A stretch of DNA of 64,000 nucleotides from an uncultured Eubacterium sp. (GTDB lineage Bacteria > Bacillota > Clostridia > Lachnospirales > Lachnospiraceae), in the NCBI GenBank assembly GCA_900550135.1, contig URQO01000001.1, forward strand, positions 52,014 to 116,013, given 5' to 3'. The stretch's first letter is position 1; each line of letters opens with the position of its first letter. Shown here piece by piece: positions 24,752-32,079 of the stretch. The notes below the pieces were generated by a model. The model ran no database searches. It was not told where the DNA came from and worked only from the letters and a program-made list of their open reading frames with translations. The position numbers and the translations under genes are program-made.

Positions 24752-24780
24752 ATTATATTCTTATTTTTTCATTTTGTCTA
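24752..24780 (-). promoter_or_regulatory. Promoter of the Tad pilus operon
   Basis: TAGACA (24780-24775) and TATAAT (24757-24752) on the minus strand with a 17-bp spacer. It is placed 30-60 bases before tadZ. No other good promoter was seen in the compact operon down to 15.4 kb. Confidence 0.8.
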
Positions 24781-24834
24781 TACTCTTTTAGTGACTTTTT
24801 ATATATTTTAAGAAATGTGTCTTTTTTAACCAAC

Positions 24835-24895
24835 TTGACACATTTAAATTTCGTGGTATACTTTACGTAGTATTCAAAACTACATAATGTAGTTT
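24835..24895 (+). promoter_or_regulatory. Promoter and palindromic operator of the hemolysin-III gene
   Basis: TTGACA (24835-24840) and TATACT (24857-24862) are 16 bp apart. Just past the expected start of transcription lies a 9-1-9 perfect palindrome AAACTACATaATGTAGTTT (24877-24895), with a half-site-like ACGTAGTA at 24865. It looks like a repressor operator; the TACA-n3-TGTA core is near but not identical to CopY/BlaI-type sites. Confidence 0.7.
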
Positions 24896-24924
24896 ATATT
24901 GTTTTATTAGTTTTAGGAGGGTCT

Positions 24925-25599
24925 ATGAGCAAGAGAACAAAATTATCAGACAGACAACTTCCACCCTATTCAAAAGGAGAGGAAATTTTTAATATGGTGT
25001 CTCACATAGTAGGTGGGGCATTAGGTATTGTAGCATTGGTTTTATGTGTAATTACTGCAGCCAAAGCCGGTAGCGCCATAGGGGTTGTTTCCAGTTGTAT
25101 TTATGGTGTGACACTTATTGCATTATACACGATGTCCAGTATTTATCATGGTTTGCGCCCTGGTATGGCAAAGAAGGTAATGCAGGTTTTAGACCACTGC
25201 ACTATATATTTTCTTATTGCCGGCAGTTACACGCCCATACTTTTAGTTGCAATGAGAACCAAGTATCCTACACTTGCCTGGTGGTTATTTGGAATTGTTT
25301 GGGGATGTGCCATTGTAGCCTGCGTGCTTACCGCTATTGATTTAAGAAAATATCGTGTGTTTTCCATGATTTGCTATTTGGCAATGGGATGGGTTATTAT
25401 ATTTTTTGTAAAACAAACTTACGAAGTTATGTCTCTTGGTGGCATTATTTTCCTTGTAACCGGTGGCGTTGCATATACCATTGGTTCAATACTTTACGGA
25501 CTTGGTAAGAAGAAAAAATGGATGCATTCAATTTTTCATCTTTTTATCATTGCCGGTAGTGTTTTACACTTCTTTGCAATAGTTTTATATGCACTGTAA
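24925..25599 (+). CDS. Hemolysin III / YqfA-family membrane protein
   Basis: 224 residues with seven membrane segments. The features of the PAQR/HlyIII family are present: EEIFNMVSHIVGGALGI with the conserved His, MSSIYHGLRPGMAKKVMQVLDHCTIYFLIAGSYTP, and the C-terminal HSIFHLFIIAGSVLHFFAI with the metal-ligand His residues. Proteins of this family are membrane metallo-hydrolase-like; the substrate is not established. AGGAGGG precedes ATG. Single-gene transcript on the plus strand with its own operator and terminator. Confidence 0.9.
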   Translation: MSKRTKLSDRQLPPYSKGEEIFNMVSHIVGGALGIVALVLCVITAAKAGSAIGVVSSCIYGVTLIALYTMSSIYHGLRPGMAKKVMQVLDHCTIYFLIAGSYTPILLVAMRTKYPTLAWWLFGIVWGCAIVACVLTAIDLRKYRVFSMICYLAMGWVIIFFVKQTYEVMSLGGIIFLVTGGVAYTIGSILYGLGKKKKWMHSIFHLFIIAGSVLHFFAIVLYAL

Positions 25600-25647
25600 T
25601 TTATTTAAAAGTTAATATATTTTACTAAAAATTATATAAAAAACAAC

Positions 25648-25699
25648 AAAGTGTAATAATCAGCAAATGTTCATAGTTTGCCAATTATTACACTTTTTC
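25648..25699 (+). terminator. Terminator after the hemolysin-III gene
   Basis: AAAGTGTAATAAT pairs with ATTATTACACTTT, with an inner GCAAA/TTTGC stem, and T5 follows on the plus strand. The remaining AT-rich stretch to 25837 shows nothing else. Confidence 0.8.
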
Positions 25700-25837
25700 T
25701 TTTCTTGAAATCTTATATTTTCCACTTTTTTTGTAACTTTTCTTTGTTTTTTGTATAAATAATATTTTTCTTTATTATTTTTTCAAATTTTTCCCTTAAA
25801 CCAACTCTCTTTTTTATAATTATTCGGTTGTTTTTCC

Positions 25838-26218
25838 TTAATAAAATCTTTTTCTGCGTCTTCTTACGTACATTTCATTTAATAATAATACCATTATTAT
25901 ATCTTTTAGCCACTGATCATCAGGATAATTCAGACAATTTTCCTTACATTCTTTTTCGCTTTCTTTTACTTTATCAAATATGTTGCCTACCATTCTTATT
26001 ACTCCTAGTTTGTCAGGATATTCGTCAAACATCATGCTTCCGGCAAATTCCTGCCTGTCACATTCCCTTTCTATAAAATCCTGTATTTTTGAAAATGCCT
26101 GAGGATACATTTCCTTTACATATTCAATATCTCTGTCCGAAGGTTCACTCCACTGTCCATAATATATTCCTGTAATAGCATTTCCCTGGACATAAAAAGG
26201 TATATATCTGTAATCCAT
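25838..26218 (-). CDS. Small protein of unknown function
   Basis: 126 residues, soluble, acidic in the middle and ending in a strongly basic tail (YVRRRRKRFY). It begins MDYRYIPFYVQGNAITGIYYG. There are four Cys (ECDR, ECKENC) but no regular metal-binding spacing, and no signal or membrane segment beyond the weak hydrophobic IIMVLLL. I do not recognise a family. ATG follows AGGAAAGACTT. It stands between the hemolysin-III gene and the dCMP deaminase gene, 155 bases downstream of the latter. Confidence 0.6.
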   Translation of the reverse strand: MDYRYIPFYVQGNAITGIYYGQWSEPSDRDIEYVKEMYPQAFSKIQDFIERECDRQEFAGSMMFDEYPDKLGVIRMVGNIFDKVKESEKECKENCLNYPDDQWLKDIIMVLLLNEMYVRRRRKRFY

Positions 26219-26373
26219 AAGTCTTTCCTAATAGTTTATCATTCTATTATATGAAATAAGATTTATTTTCGTTCTTACAAATATATACCTTTTTAATTTT
26301 AATCAATCAAAAATTCTTATTTTAAATTCTTCAATGCATTTTAAGATTTTATTTTTTTTAGTGTGTTACCCCA

Positions 26374-26865
26374 TTAAAGTTTTATGTTTATCTCTTTTCC
26401 GGACTCTATATATTTTATGTATTCTACGCCTGCTGCTTTCATCATTCTCTTTGATGCTTTAACAGCTGAAGTGTCACCGTATTTATCCTCTTTATAGATA
26501 ACTGCTTTTATGCCACACTGAATAATTGCCTTTGCACATTCATTACATGGAAATAATGTTACATAAATTTTTGCACCTTCAAGACTTCCACCACGATAAT
26601 TTAATATTGCATTTAATTCACTGTGAGTGGTGTAAAAATACTTATTGTCATATGGGTCTTCACTTTCACGGTTCCATGGAAATTCATCATCACTACATCC
26701 TACTGGCAGTCCATTGTATCCCATAGATAAAATTTTGTTATTTGGGCTTACAATACAAGCTCCTACCTGAGTGTTTGGATCTTTTGAACGTAATGCCGAT
26801 AAAGATGCCACTCCCATAAAATATTCATCCCAAGATATATAATCTTTTCTTTTGTTACTTTGCAT
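26374..26865 (-). CDS. Deoxycytidylate (dCMP) deaminase, ComEB-type
   Basis: 163 residues. The zinc deaminase motifs are THSELNAILNY (HxE) and LFPCNECAKAIIQ (PCxxC). The opening SWDEYFMGVASLSALRSKDPNTQVGACIV is that of dCMP/ComE-type deaminases. The enzyme makes dUMP for thymidylate synthesis. AAGGAGG stands seven bases before ATG 26865, and the GC-rich repeats upstream run directly into this ribosome binding site. upp, another pyrimidine salvage gene, is the next gene upstream. Confidence 0.9.
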   Translation of the reverse strand: MQSNKRKDYISWDEYFMGVASLSALRSKDPNTQVGACIVSPNNKILSMGYNGLPVGCSDDEFPWNRESEDPYDNKYFYTTHSELNAILNYRGGSLEGAKIYVTLFPCNECAKAIIQCGIKAVIYKEDKYGDTSAVKASKRMMKAAGVEYIKYIESGKEINIKL

Positions 26866-26876
26866 ACATAAACCTC

Positions 26877-27125
26877 CTTCCGCTTCGCTCCTTGCGGCCT
26901 TGCCATGCGCTTATTCTCATAAGCCCTGCACCTCAATTCCGCTTCGCTCCTTACGGCCTTGCCATGCGCTTATTCTCATAAGCCCTGCACCTCAATTCCG
27001 CTTCGCTTTATTTCGGTCGCGCCATGCGTGCTATATTTAAGTATTAATTTTGCTTATATAATAATGCATAAGCCCTGCACCTCAATTCCGCTCCGCTTCA
27101 TTTCGGTCGCGCCATGCGCGCTATA
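26877..27125. repeat. GC-rich imperfect tandem repeats
   Basis: Three repeat units carrying ATAAGCCCTGCACCTCAATT and CCGCT(T/C)CGCT start at 26919, 26978 and 27068 (59 and 90 bp apart), plus a partial one at 26877. Units end with GCCATGCGC-type words, and two variants exist (CCTTGCGGCCTTGCC and CATTTCGGTCGCGCC). The stretch is much richer in GC than its flanks. No gene fits. The rc of ATAAGCCCTGCA overlaps the upp stop codon at 27188-27199. Confidence 0.8.
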
Positions 27126-27187
27126 TCAATAAGCAAAAATACGTTTTCTTTTGTGCAAGCACAAGAAAACGTATTTTTACTTATTGA
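27126..27187 (-). terminator. Long hairpin after upp
   Basis: AATAAGTAAAAATACGTTTT and its near-perfect complement enclose TCTTGTG-CTTG-CACAAAAGA. It starts right after the upp stop and has T-rich arms on the minus strand. It probably terminates or stabilises the upp transcript. Confidence 0.7.
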
Positions 27188-27195
27188 TGCAGGGC

Positions 27196-27825
27196 TTATT
27201 TGGTACCGAATATCCTGTCTCCGGCATCTCCAAGTCCTGGTACAATATATTTGTGTTCATTTAATTTTTCATCCTGAGCACCAATGTAAATGTCCACATC
27301 AGGATGTGCTTCCTGCATTGCCTTTATGCCTTCAGGTGCTGCAATAATACACATAAGTGTAATGTTTTTAACACCTTTGTCTTTTAACATCTGAATAGCT
27401 GCAATGGCTGAACCACCTGTAGCAAGCATAGGATCAACAACAAATACATCTCTCTTGTCACAATCTTCCGGAAGTTTGCAGTAGTATTCGTGAGGTTCTG
27501 CTGTAACAGGATCTCTGTATAAACCAATGTGACCTACCTTTGCTGATGGAATAAGTGCAAGCATACCATCAACCATACCAAGTCCTGCTCTAAGAATTGG
27601 AACAATGGCAAGTTTCTTTCCACCAAGTTCTTTTACTGTAGTCTTACAGATTGGTGTCTGAATCTCAACGTCTACCAATTCCAAATCTCTTGTTGCTTCG
27701 TAAGTAATAAGCATTGCAATTTCACTTATTAACTGTCTGAAATCTTTTGTTCCTGTTGTTGACTGTCTAATAATGCCAATTTTGTGCTGAATCAATGGAT
27801 GATCCATAATTACTGTCTTTGCCAT
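27196..27825 (-). CDS. upp: Uracil phosphoribosyltransferase
   Basis: 209 residues, normal length. Motifs: [39 protein letters not shown], the PRPP-binding loop [18 protein letters not shown] and the C-terminal [16 protein letters not shown]. It converts uracil and PRPP to UMP. CGGAGGAACTATT precedes ATG. It follows the Sua5 and phosphatase-like genes, an order also known around ywlC-ywlE-upp in Bacillus. Confidence 0.97.
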   Translation of the reverse strand: MAKTVIMDHPLIQHKIGIIRQSTTGTKDFRQLISEIAMLITYEATRDLELVDVEIQTPICKTTVKELGGKKLAIVPILRAGLGMVDGMLALIPSAKVGHIGLYRDPVTAEPHEYYCKLPEDCDKRDVFVVDPMLATGGSAIAAIQMLKDKGVKNITLMCIIAAPEGIKAMQEAHPDVDIYIGAQDEKLNEHKYIVPGLGDAGDRIFGTK

Positions 27826-27846
27826 AATAGTTCCTCCGTACGTTTA

Positions 27847-28299
27847 TTATATCTTATTGTATTTTAACTTATTCGCAAGCTTAATGATAACCTCATCAAT
27901 TGTTTCATAGAGTTTTGCATAATCTGCCAGTTCTCCACCGTCAGGATTGATAATGCTACCCTGTTCATTTATGTATTCCTTTAATGTGTATACATTGATT
28001 GCTTCTGAAAAGTCATCATATATGCCCTGCTTTTTAGTTTCATCTAATACTAATACCAACACATCCTCGCCAAAGTCTGTATCCTCCAGTTGCATGGATG
28101 TTCTGTCAATATCTATCCCCTTTGATGCCGCAATGGCAACTGTCTTTGGGTTCATTGGTTCCGGAAACAATACTGCAAGTCCCCTTGAATCAATGATTAC
28201 CCTTTCTAACGGTAAATAGTGTTTAAGAAGTGCTGCTGCAAGTGGTCCAAGGGACGTGTCACTATCCGTTACAAATAATATTTTTGAAAATTCTAACAT
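27847..28299 (-). CDS. Low-molecular-weight phosphatase homologue lacking the catalytic residues
   Basis: 150 residues. The fold and position match LMW protein phosphatase/YwlE (arginine phosphatase in Bacillus), but the P-loop CTGNTCRSP is replaced by TDSDTSLGP: both Cys residues and the Arg are gone. The DP general acid near the end is replaced by NPDGGELADY. Such a protein cannot use the family's Cys chemistry, so it may bind a phospho-ligand or have a regulatory role. GGAGGAAGA precedes ATG. It lies 15 bases after the Sua5 gene and 21 before upp. Confidence 0.75.
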   Translation of the reverse strand: MLEFSKILFVTDSDTSLGPLAAALLKHYLPLERVIIDSRGLAVLFPEPMNPKTVAIAASKGIDIDRTSMQLEDTDFGEDVLVLVLDETKKQGIYDDFSEAINVYTLKEYINEQGSIINPDGGELADYAKLYETIDEVIIKLANKLKYNKI

Positions 28300-28314
28300 T
28301 CTTCCTCCGAACTG

Positions 28315-29382
28315 TTATACATCAATGATGTTATAACCTGCTGCTTTAGTAAGTCTGTTCATAATAGCCCACCCAATATTATCCTGAGAAAATGCCTCCC
28401 CAAAAATAAATTCTACACCTTCTTTATCAAAGTCTCTTAAAGATTTGAACAAATGATTTGCTATTGTCTCAGGCTTATTCAAATCGCCTAATGATACTAC
28501 CTCTATCTCTTCGCTTAACTTTTCCTGATACAGCTTCAAATGCTGGTCTGCAGTAATAATACCTGTCTTAAAACCTTTGTCAGCCTTGTCATTTGCCAGT
28601 TCTACAATACGTGCTGCCACTTTTTTTGCATCACCTTTATATATTGAAAAGTCTGCTGCTGGAGCGTAGTGTCTATATTTCATCCCCGGAGCTTTTGGTT
28701 TAAAACCTTCCTTTGGTTTTGATAAAATAGCCTGATCGATACCAATCTCACCGACTACACCTTTTGCCATCTCGTATGTTATAAATCCCGGTCTTAAAAT
28801 CATAGGTGGATCAACTGTCACATCAATAATAGTGGATTCCAATCCCATACCTACCATACCGCTATCTATAATCATGTCAATTCGTCCATTCAAATCGTCA
28901 ACAACATGTTCTCCAAGTGTAGGACTTGGCTTTCCTGATAAATTGGCACTTGGTGCTGCAATGCTTGTCCCTGCCGCCTCAATAAGTCTTTGCGCAACAG
29001 GATGATTAGGAAATCTAACCGCAACAGTATCAAGCCCGCCAGTGGTTCCCTTTGGTACAATATCACTTTTTTCAAATATCATGGTCAGTGGTCCCGGCCA
29101 AAAAGCATCCATTAACTTTTCAGCATTCTTTGGAATGGACTTTACAAGAGGCTTTAACATTTCTCTATTGGAAATATGTGCAATAAGTGGATTATCCGAA
29201 GGACGGCCTTTTGCCTTATAAATCTTTTCAGCAGCCCTTTCATTCAGTGCATCTCCACCTAATCCATAAACTGTCTCTGTTGGAAAAGCAACCAGCCCAC
29301 CACTTCTTATAATTTCACCTGCTGTAGCGATTGCTTTTTTGTCTATGTTATCTTCACTAATTTTTACAATTATTGTATCCAT
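28315..29382 (-). CDS. ywlC: Threonylcarbamoyl-AMP synthase (Sua5/YwlC)
   Basis: 355 residues. The N-terminal YrdC domain (GGLVAFPTETVYGLGGDALN, KGRPSDNPLIAHI, FWPGPLTMI, RFPNHPVAQRLI, APSANLSGKPSPT) makes threonylcarbamoyl-AMP for the t6A37 modification of tRNA. The long linker and C-terminal Sua5 domain (PGMKYRHYAPAADFSIYKG to GWAIMNRLTKAA) give it full Sua5 length. It is upstream of the phosphatase-like gene, as ywlC is of ywlE in Bacillus. Confidence 0.95.
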   Translation of the reverse strand: MDTIIVKISEDNIDKKAIATAGEIIRSGGLVAFPTETVYGLGGDALNERAAEKIYKAKGRPSDNPLIAHISNREMLKPLVKSIPKNAEKLMDAFWPGPLTMIFEKSDIVPKGTTGGLDTVAVRFPNHPVAQRLIEAAGTSIAAPSANLSGKPSPTLGEHVVDDLNGRIDMIIDSGMVGMGLESTIIDVTVDPPMILRPGFITYEMAKGVVGEIGIDQAILSKPKEGFKPKAPGMKYRHYAPAADFSIYKGDAKKVAARIVELANDKADKGFKTGIITADQHLKLYQEKLSEEIEVVSLGDLNKPETIANHLFKSLRDFDKEGVEFIFGEAFSQDNIGWAIMNRLTKAAGYNIIDV

Positions 29383-29464
29383 CTTTCGCCTCTTAATTAT
29401 TATATCCTTATTATTTTACCATATAATATATTATTTTACAATTTTATTCACTAGACACTTTCTC

Positions 29465-30190
29465 CTATTTTTCGCCAAAATATACATCAATTCCTTCACA
29501 TATAATTTCTGCCAAATCTGCCTGATATTTTTCATCTTTTAGTCTTTCAGACTCATCAGGATTGCTCAAAAATCCACATTCTAAAATCACACCCGGGCAT
29601 TTAGAATTTATCAGCATATAATAGCTGTCATTAGGCTTAGCCTTTTTCTCTTTCATATTTATTTTTTCATTAAATTTATTCTGAATTACTTCTCCCAGCC
29701 TTTTGCTTTCCTCTGAACGCTGATAATAAAAACTTTGCGCTCCCTGTACGCTTTGCTGAGCAAAACTGTTTTGGTGAATGCTAATCATTACACATTTTTT
29801 GTTAATTTGGTATGTATTATTGATAATCCTGCATCGTTCATTTAAATCCCCTACTTTCGAAAATTTATCACCATTACTTAAAATAACATCTTTCGACCTT
29901 GTTAAAACTACGTCATATCCTTTATTAAGCAGCTGCTCTCTTAATTTTAAACTTATAGCAAGATTTACCTCTTTTTCTTTTATATTATTGATTCCCACTT
30001 TTCCCGGGTCGTCGCCACCATGCCCGGGATCGATTACTACTACTTTTGACTTTCTGTTTTTTTCTATTTTTCTTTGTACTGTGTTGTCTGCCACTTTGTC
30101 CATTCTACAGGCAATTGCCGACATTGCAACTAAAAAAATAATAGACATAAATATTTGAAGTTTTTTGTTATTTTTCAAGTATTCACACAT
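29465..30190 (-). CDS. N-acetylmuramoyl-L-alanine amidase, CwlD-like
   Basis: 241 residues. An N-terminal membrane/signal segment (about 13-27) is followed by an Amidase_3 domain: VVVIDPGHGGDDPGKVG (zinc His), IKEKEVNLAISLKLRE (zinc Glu), ISIHQNSF (zinc His) and GVILECGFLSNPDE (catalytic Glu). It cleaves the amide between muramic acid and the stem peptide. Length and lack of repeat domains resemble CwlD, which makes muramic lactam in spore cortex; this is inferred from architecture only. The ribosome binding site (AGGATATATTGGG) is moderate. Confidence 0.82.
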   Translation of the reverse strand: MCEYLKNNKKLQIFMSIIFLVAMSAIACRMDKVADNTVQRKIEKNRKSKVVVIDPGHGGDDPGKVGINNIKEKEVNLAISLKLREQLLNKGYDVVLTRSKDVILSNGDKFSKVGDLNERCRIINNTYQINKKCVMISIHQNSFAQQSVQGAQSFYYQRSEESKRLGEVIQNKFNEKINMKEKKAKPNDSYYMLINSKCPGVILECGFLSNPDESERLKDEKYQADLAEIICEGIDVYFGEK

Positions 30191-30286
30191 CCCAATATAT
30201 CCTATGTTTTTGTAAAATATATGAAATTTTATATGAGAATATTCAAAATAAATATCTTTCTTTAAATATTTATGTCTATTATATTT

Positions 30287-31147
30287 TTAATCCAACAATG
30301 CGTTTGTTAAATTTGCGAAATCTTCAAGGGTTAACTTTTCCCCTCGTATGCTTTCTTCCTTTCCAATGGTATTTATTGCCTCTAAAATCTTTTCTTTTGA
30401 AAAATCCAATTCTGAAGAATTTTTAAGCCCATTGACCAATGTTTTTCTTCTCTGATTAAAGCTTGCTCTTATAACTTTAAACATCAACTTTTCATCTTTA
30501 ACGTCAACTACCTGTGTTTTGTGTCGTGTAAGTTTTATCACTGCCGAATCAACATTTGGTCTTGGCATAAAACATGTTGCCGACACGTTTAACTGTACTT
30601 TGGCCTCTGCATAATATTGAACTGCCAACGACAATGCTCCATAATCCTTTGAGCCGGGACCTGTCTGCATTCTGTCTGCCACTTCCTTTTGTACCATAAT
30701 GGTAATGCTCTCAATGGGTACACCACTTTCAAACAATCCCATAATAATCGGAGTGGTAATGTAATATGGCAAATTGGCAACTACCTTTATAGGCTGTCCG
30801 GCATTTTTCTCCTGAGCAAGTGCATTAATATCAAGTTTTAACACATCCTGATTAATTACTTCAACATTGTCATACTCTGATAATGTATCCTGCAATATAG
30901 GAATAAGCATTTTGTCAATTTCAACAGCCACAACCTGTCTTGCGGTCTCACACAAATACTGGGTCATTGTTCCAATACCAGGTCCGATTTCAAGGACAAA
31001 ATCATCCTTTGTAATATCTGCTGCACTGACAATGCTCTCCAAAATATTTGAATCTATTAAAAAGTTCTGGCCAAATTTCTTCTGAAAAGCAAAACTATAT
31101 TTGTTTATAATTTCTTTAGTTGCACTAGGCGAACCTAAATATGCCAT
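30287..31147 (-). CDS. rsmA: 16S rRNA (adenine1518/1519-N6) dimethyltransferase
   Basis: 286 residues. SAM-binding motif LEIGPGIGTMTQYL, catalytic NLPYYITTPIIM, KFGQNFLIDSNIL at the N-terminus and FMPRPNVDSAVIKL are diagnostic of RsmA/KsgA. It dimethylates two adenines near the 3' end of 16S rRNA. ATG 31147 is chosen because GTGAGG lies six bases upstream; an upstream in-frame GTG at 31159 has no site. It follows tatD in the same direction, as in many Firmicutes. Confidence 0.95.
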   Translation of the reverse strand: MAYLGSPSATKEIINKYSFAFQKKFGQNFLIDSNILESIVSAADITKDDFVLEIGPGIGTMTQYLCETARQVVAVEIDKMLIPILQDTLSEYDNVEVINQDVLKLDINALAQEKNAGQPIKVVANLPYYITTPIIMGLFESGVPIESITIMVQKEVADRMQTGPGSKDYGALSLAVQYYAEAKVQLNVSATCFMPRPNVDSAVIKLTRHKTQVVDVKDEKLMFKVIRASFNQRRKTLVNGLKNSSELDFSKEKILEAINTIGKEESIRGEKLTLEDFANLTNALLD

Positions 31148-31227
31148 ACAATACCTCACTAATTACTTCTATAATTAATATAAGACTAACTTAAAAACCT
31201 TCATCTGCTTTAATTCACTAATCTAAT

Positions 31228-32004
31228 TTAAATCTGATTTTGAACAATTCCATAAAGCTTCTTAGCATTTTCAGTTGTAATATCAATGACTTCATCTGAA
31301 CTAATACCTTTAATTTCAGCAATTTTGCTAACTACATAAGGTAAATTAAAGGAATCATTTCTCTTTCCTCTGTTTGGAACAGGAGTAAGATATGGACAAT
31401 CTGTTTCGATAACCAATCTGTCCATTGGCATATATTCAACCACTTCCTGTATCTTCTTTGCGTTGTTAAATGTAACAACTCCACCAATTCCAAGGTAAAA
31501 TCCCATATCCATAAACTGTTTTGCCATCTCTTTTGTATATGAAAAGCAATGAACAACTCCACCAATGTCTTCTGCTTTTGCTGCTTTCATAACCTCATAT
31601 GTATCCTGTGCAGCATCACGGCTGTGGATAATAATAGGCAATTTTGCCTCTCTTGCAATGTCCATTTGACGCTCAAAAGCCTTTATCTGCTGTTCCCTGT
31701 TTTCATTCCAATGATAATCAAGACCAATTTCACCAACAGCCACAATCTTTGGCTTGTATATATTCTTTCCAAGCCACTTGTAATCTTCTTCTGTTAGCTC
31801 TGAAATCTCATCCGGATGCACTCCCAGTGCACCATATACATATGGGAATCTCCTAATCAAACCTATTGTGCTTTTACATGATGCCATAGAAGAGCCTACA
31901 TTGACAATGTACTCAACTCCTCTGTTTCTCATTCTTTCCAAAAGCTGTTCTCTATCATCATCAAAAGCTTCATCATCATAATGAGCATGTGTATCAAAAA
32001 TCAT
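31228..32004 (-). CDS. tatD: TatD-family metal-dependent DNase
   Basis: 258 residues. FDTHAHYDDEAF opens the TIM barrel with the metal ligands, followed by AVGEIGLDYHWN, PIIIHSRDA, GVVHCFSYT and VIETDCPYLTPVPNRGKRN. TatD proteins are 3'-5' exonucleases linked to DNA repair and stress. GGAGGAAATAAG precedes ATG. It lies between metG and rsmA, the common metG-tatD-rsmA order. Confidence 0.94.
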   Translation of the reverse strand: MIFDTHAHYDDEAFDDDREQLLERMRNRGVEYIVNVGSSMASCKSTIGLIRRFPYVYGALGVHPDEISELTEEDYKWLGKNIYKPKIVAVGEIGLDYHWNENREQQIKAFERQMDIAREAKLPIIIHSRDAAQDTYEVMKAAKAEDIGGVVHCFSYTKEMAKQFMDMGFYLGIGGVVTFNNAKKIQEVVEYMPMDRLVIETDCPYLTPVPNRGKRNDSFNLPYVVSKIAEIKGISSDEVIDITTENAKKLYGIVQNQI

Positions 32005-32079
32005 CTTATTTCCTCCTGATGCTAAAGCGCTATTGCTTTAAGTACGGTCCAAGACATTGTCTTGGACCTTCCTATGATT

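Noticed and set aside
26852..27040. Plus-strand frame of 62 codons in the GC-rich repeats
   Set aside because: The frame follows the repeat period (HKPCTS/SPAPQF) and lacks a ribosome binding site; treated as non-coding repeat.
26877..27125. CRISPR array
   Set aside because: The units are long, imperfect and directly adjacent; there are no unique spacers of constant length and no cas genes in the window.
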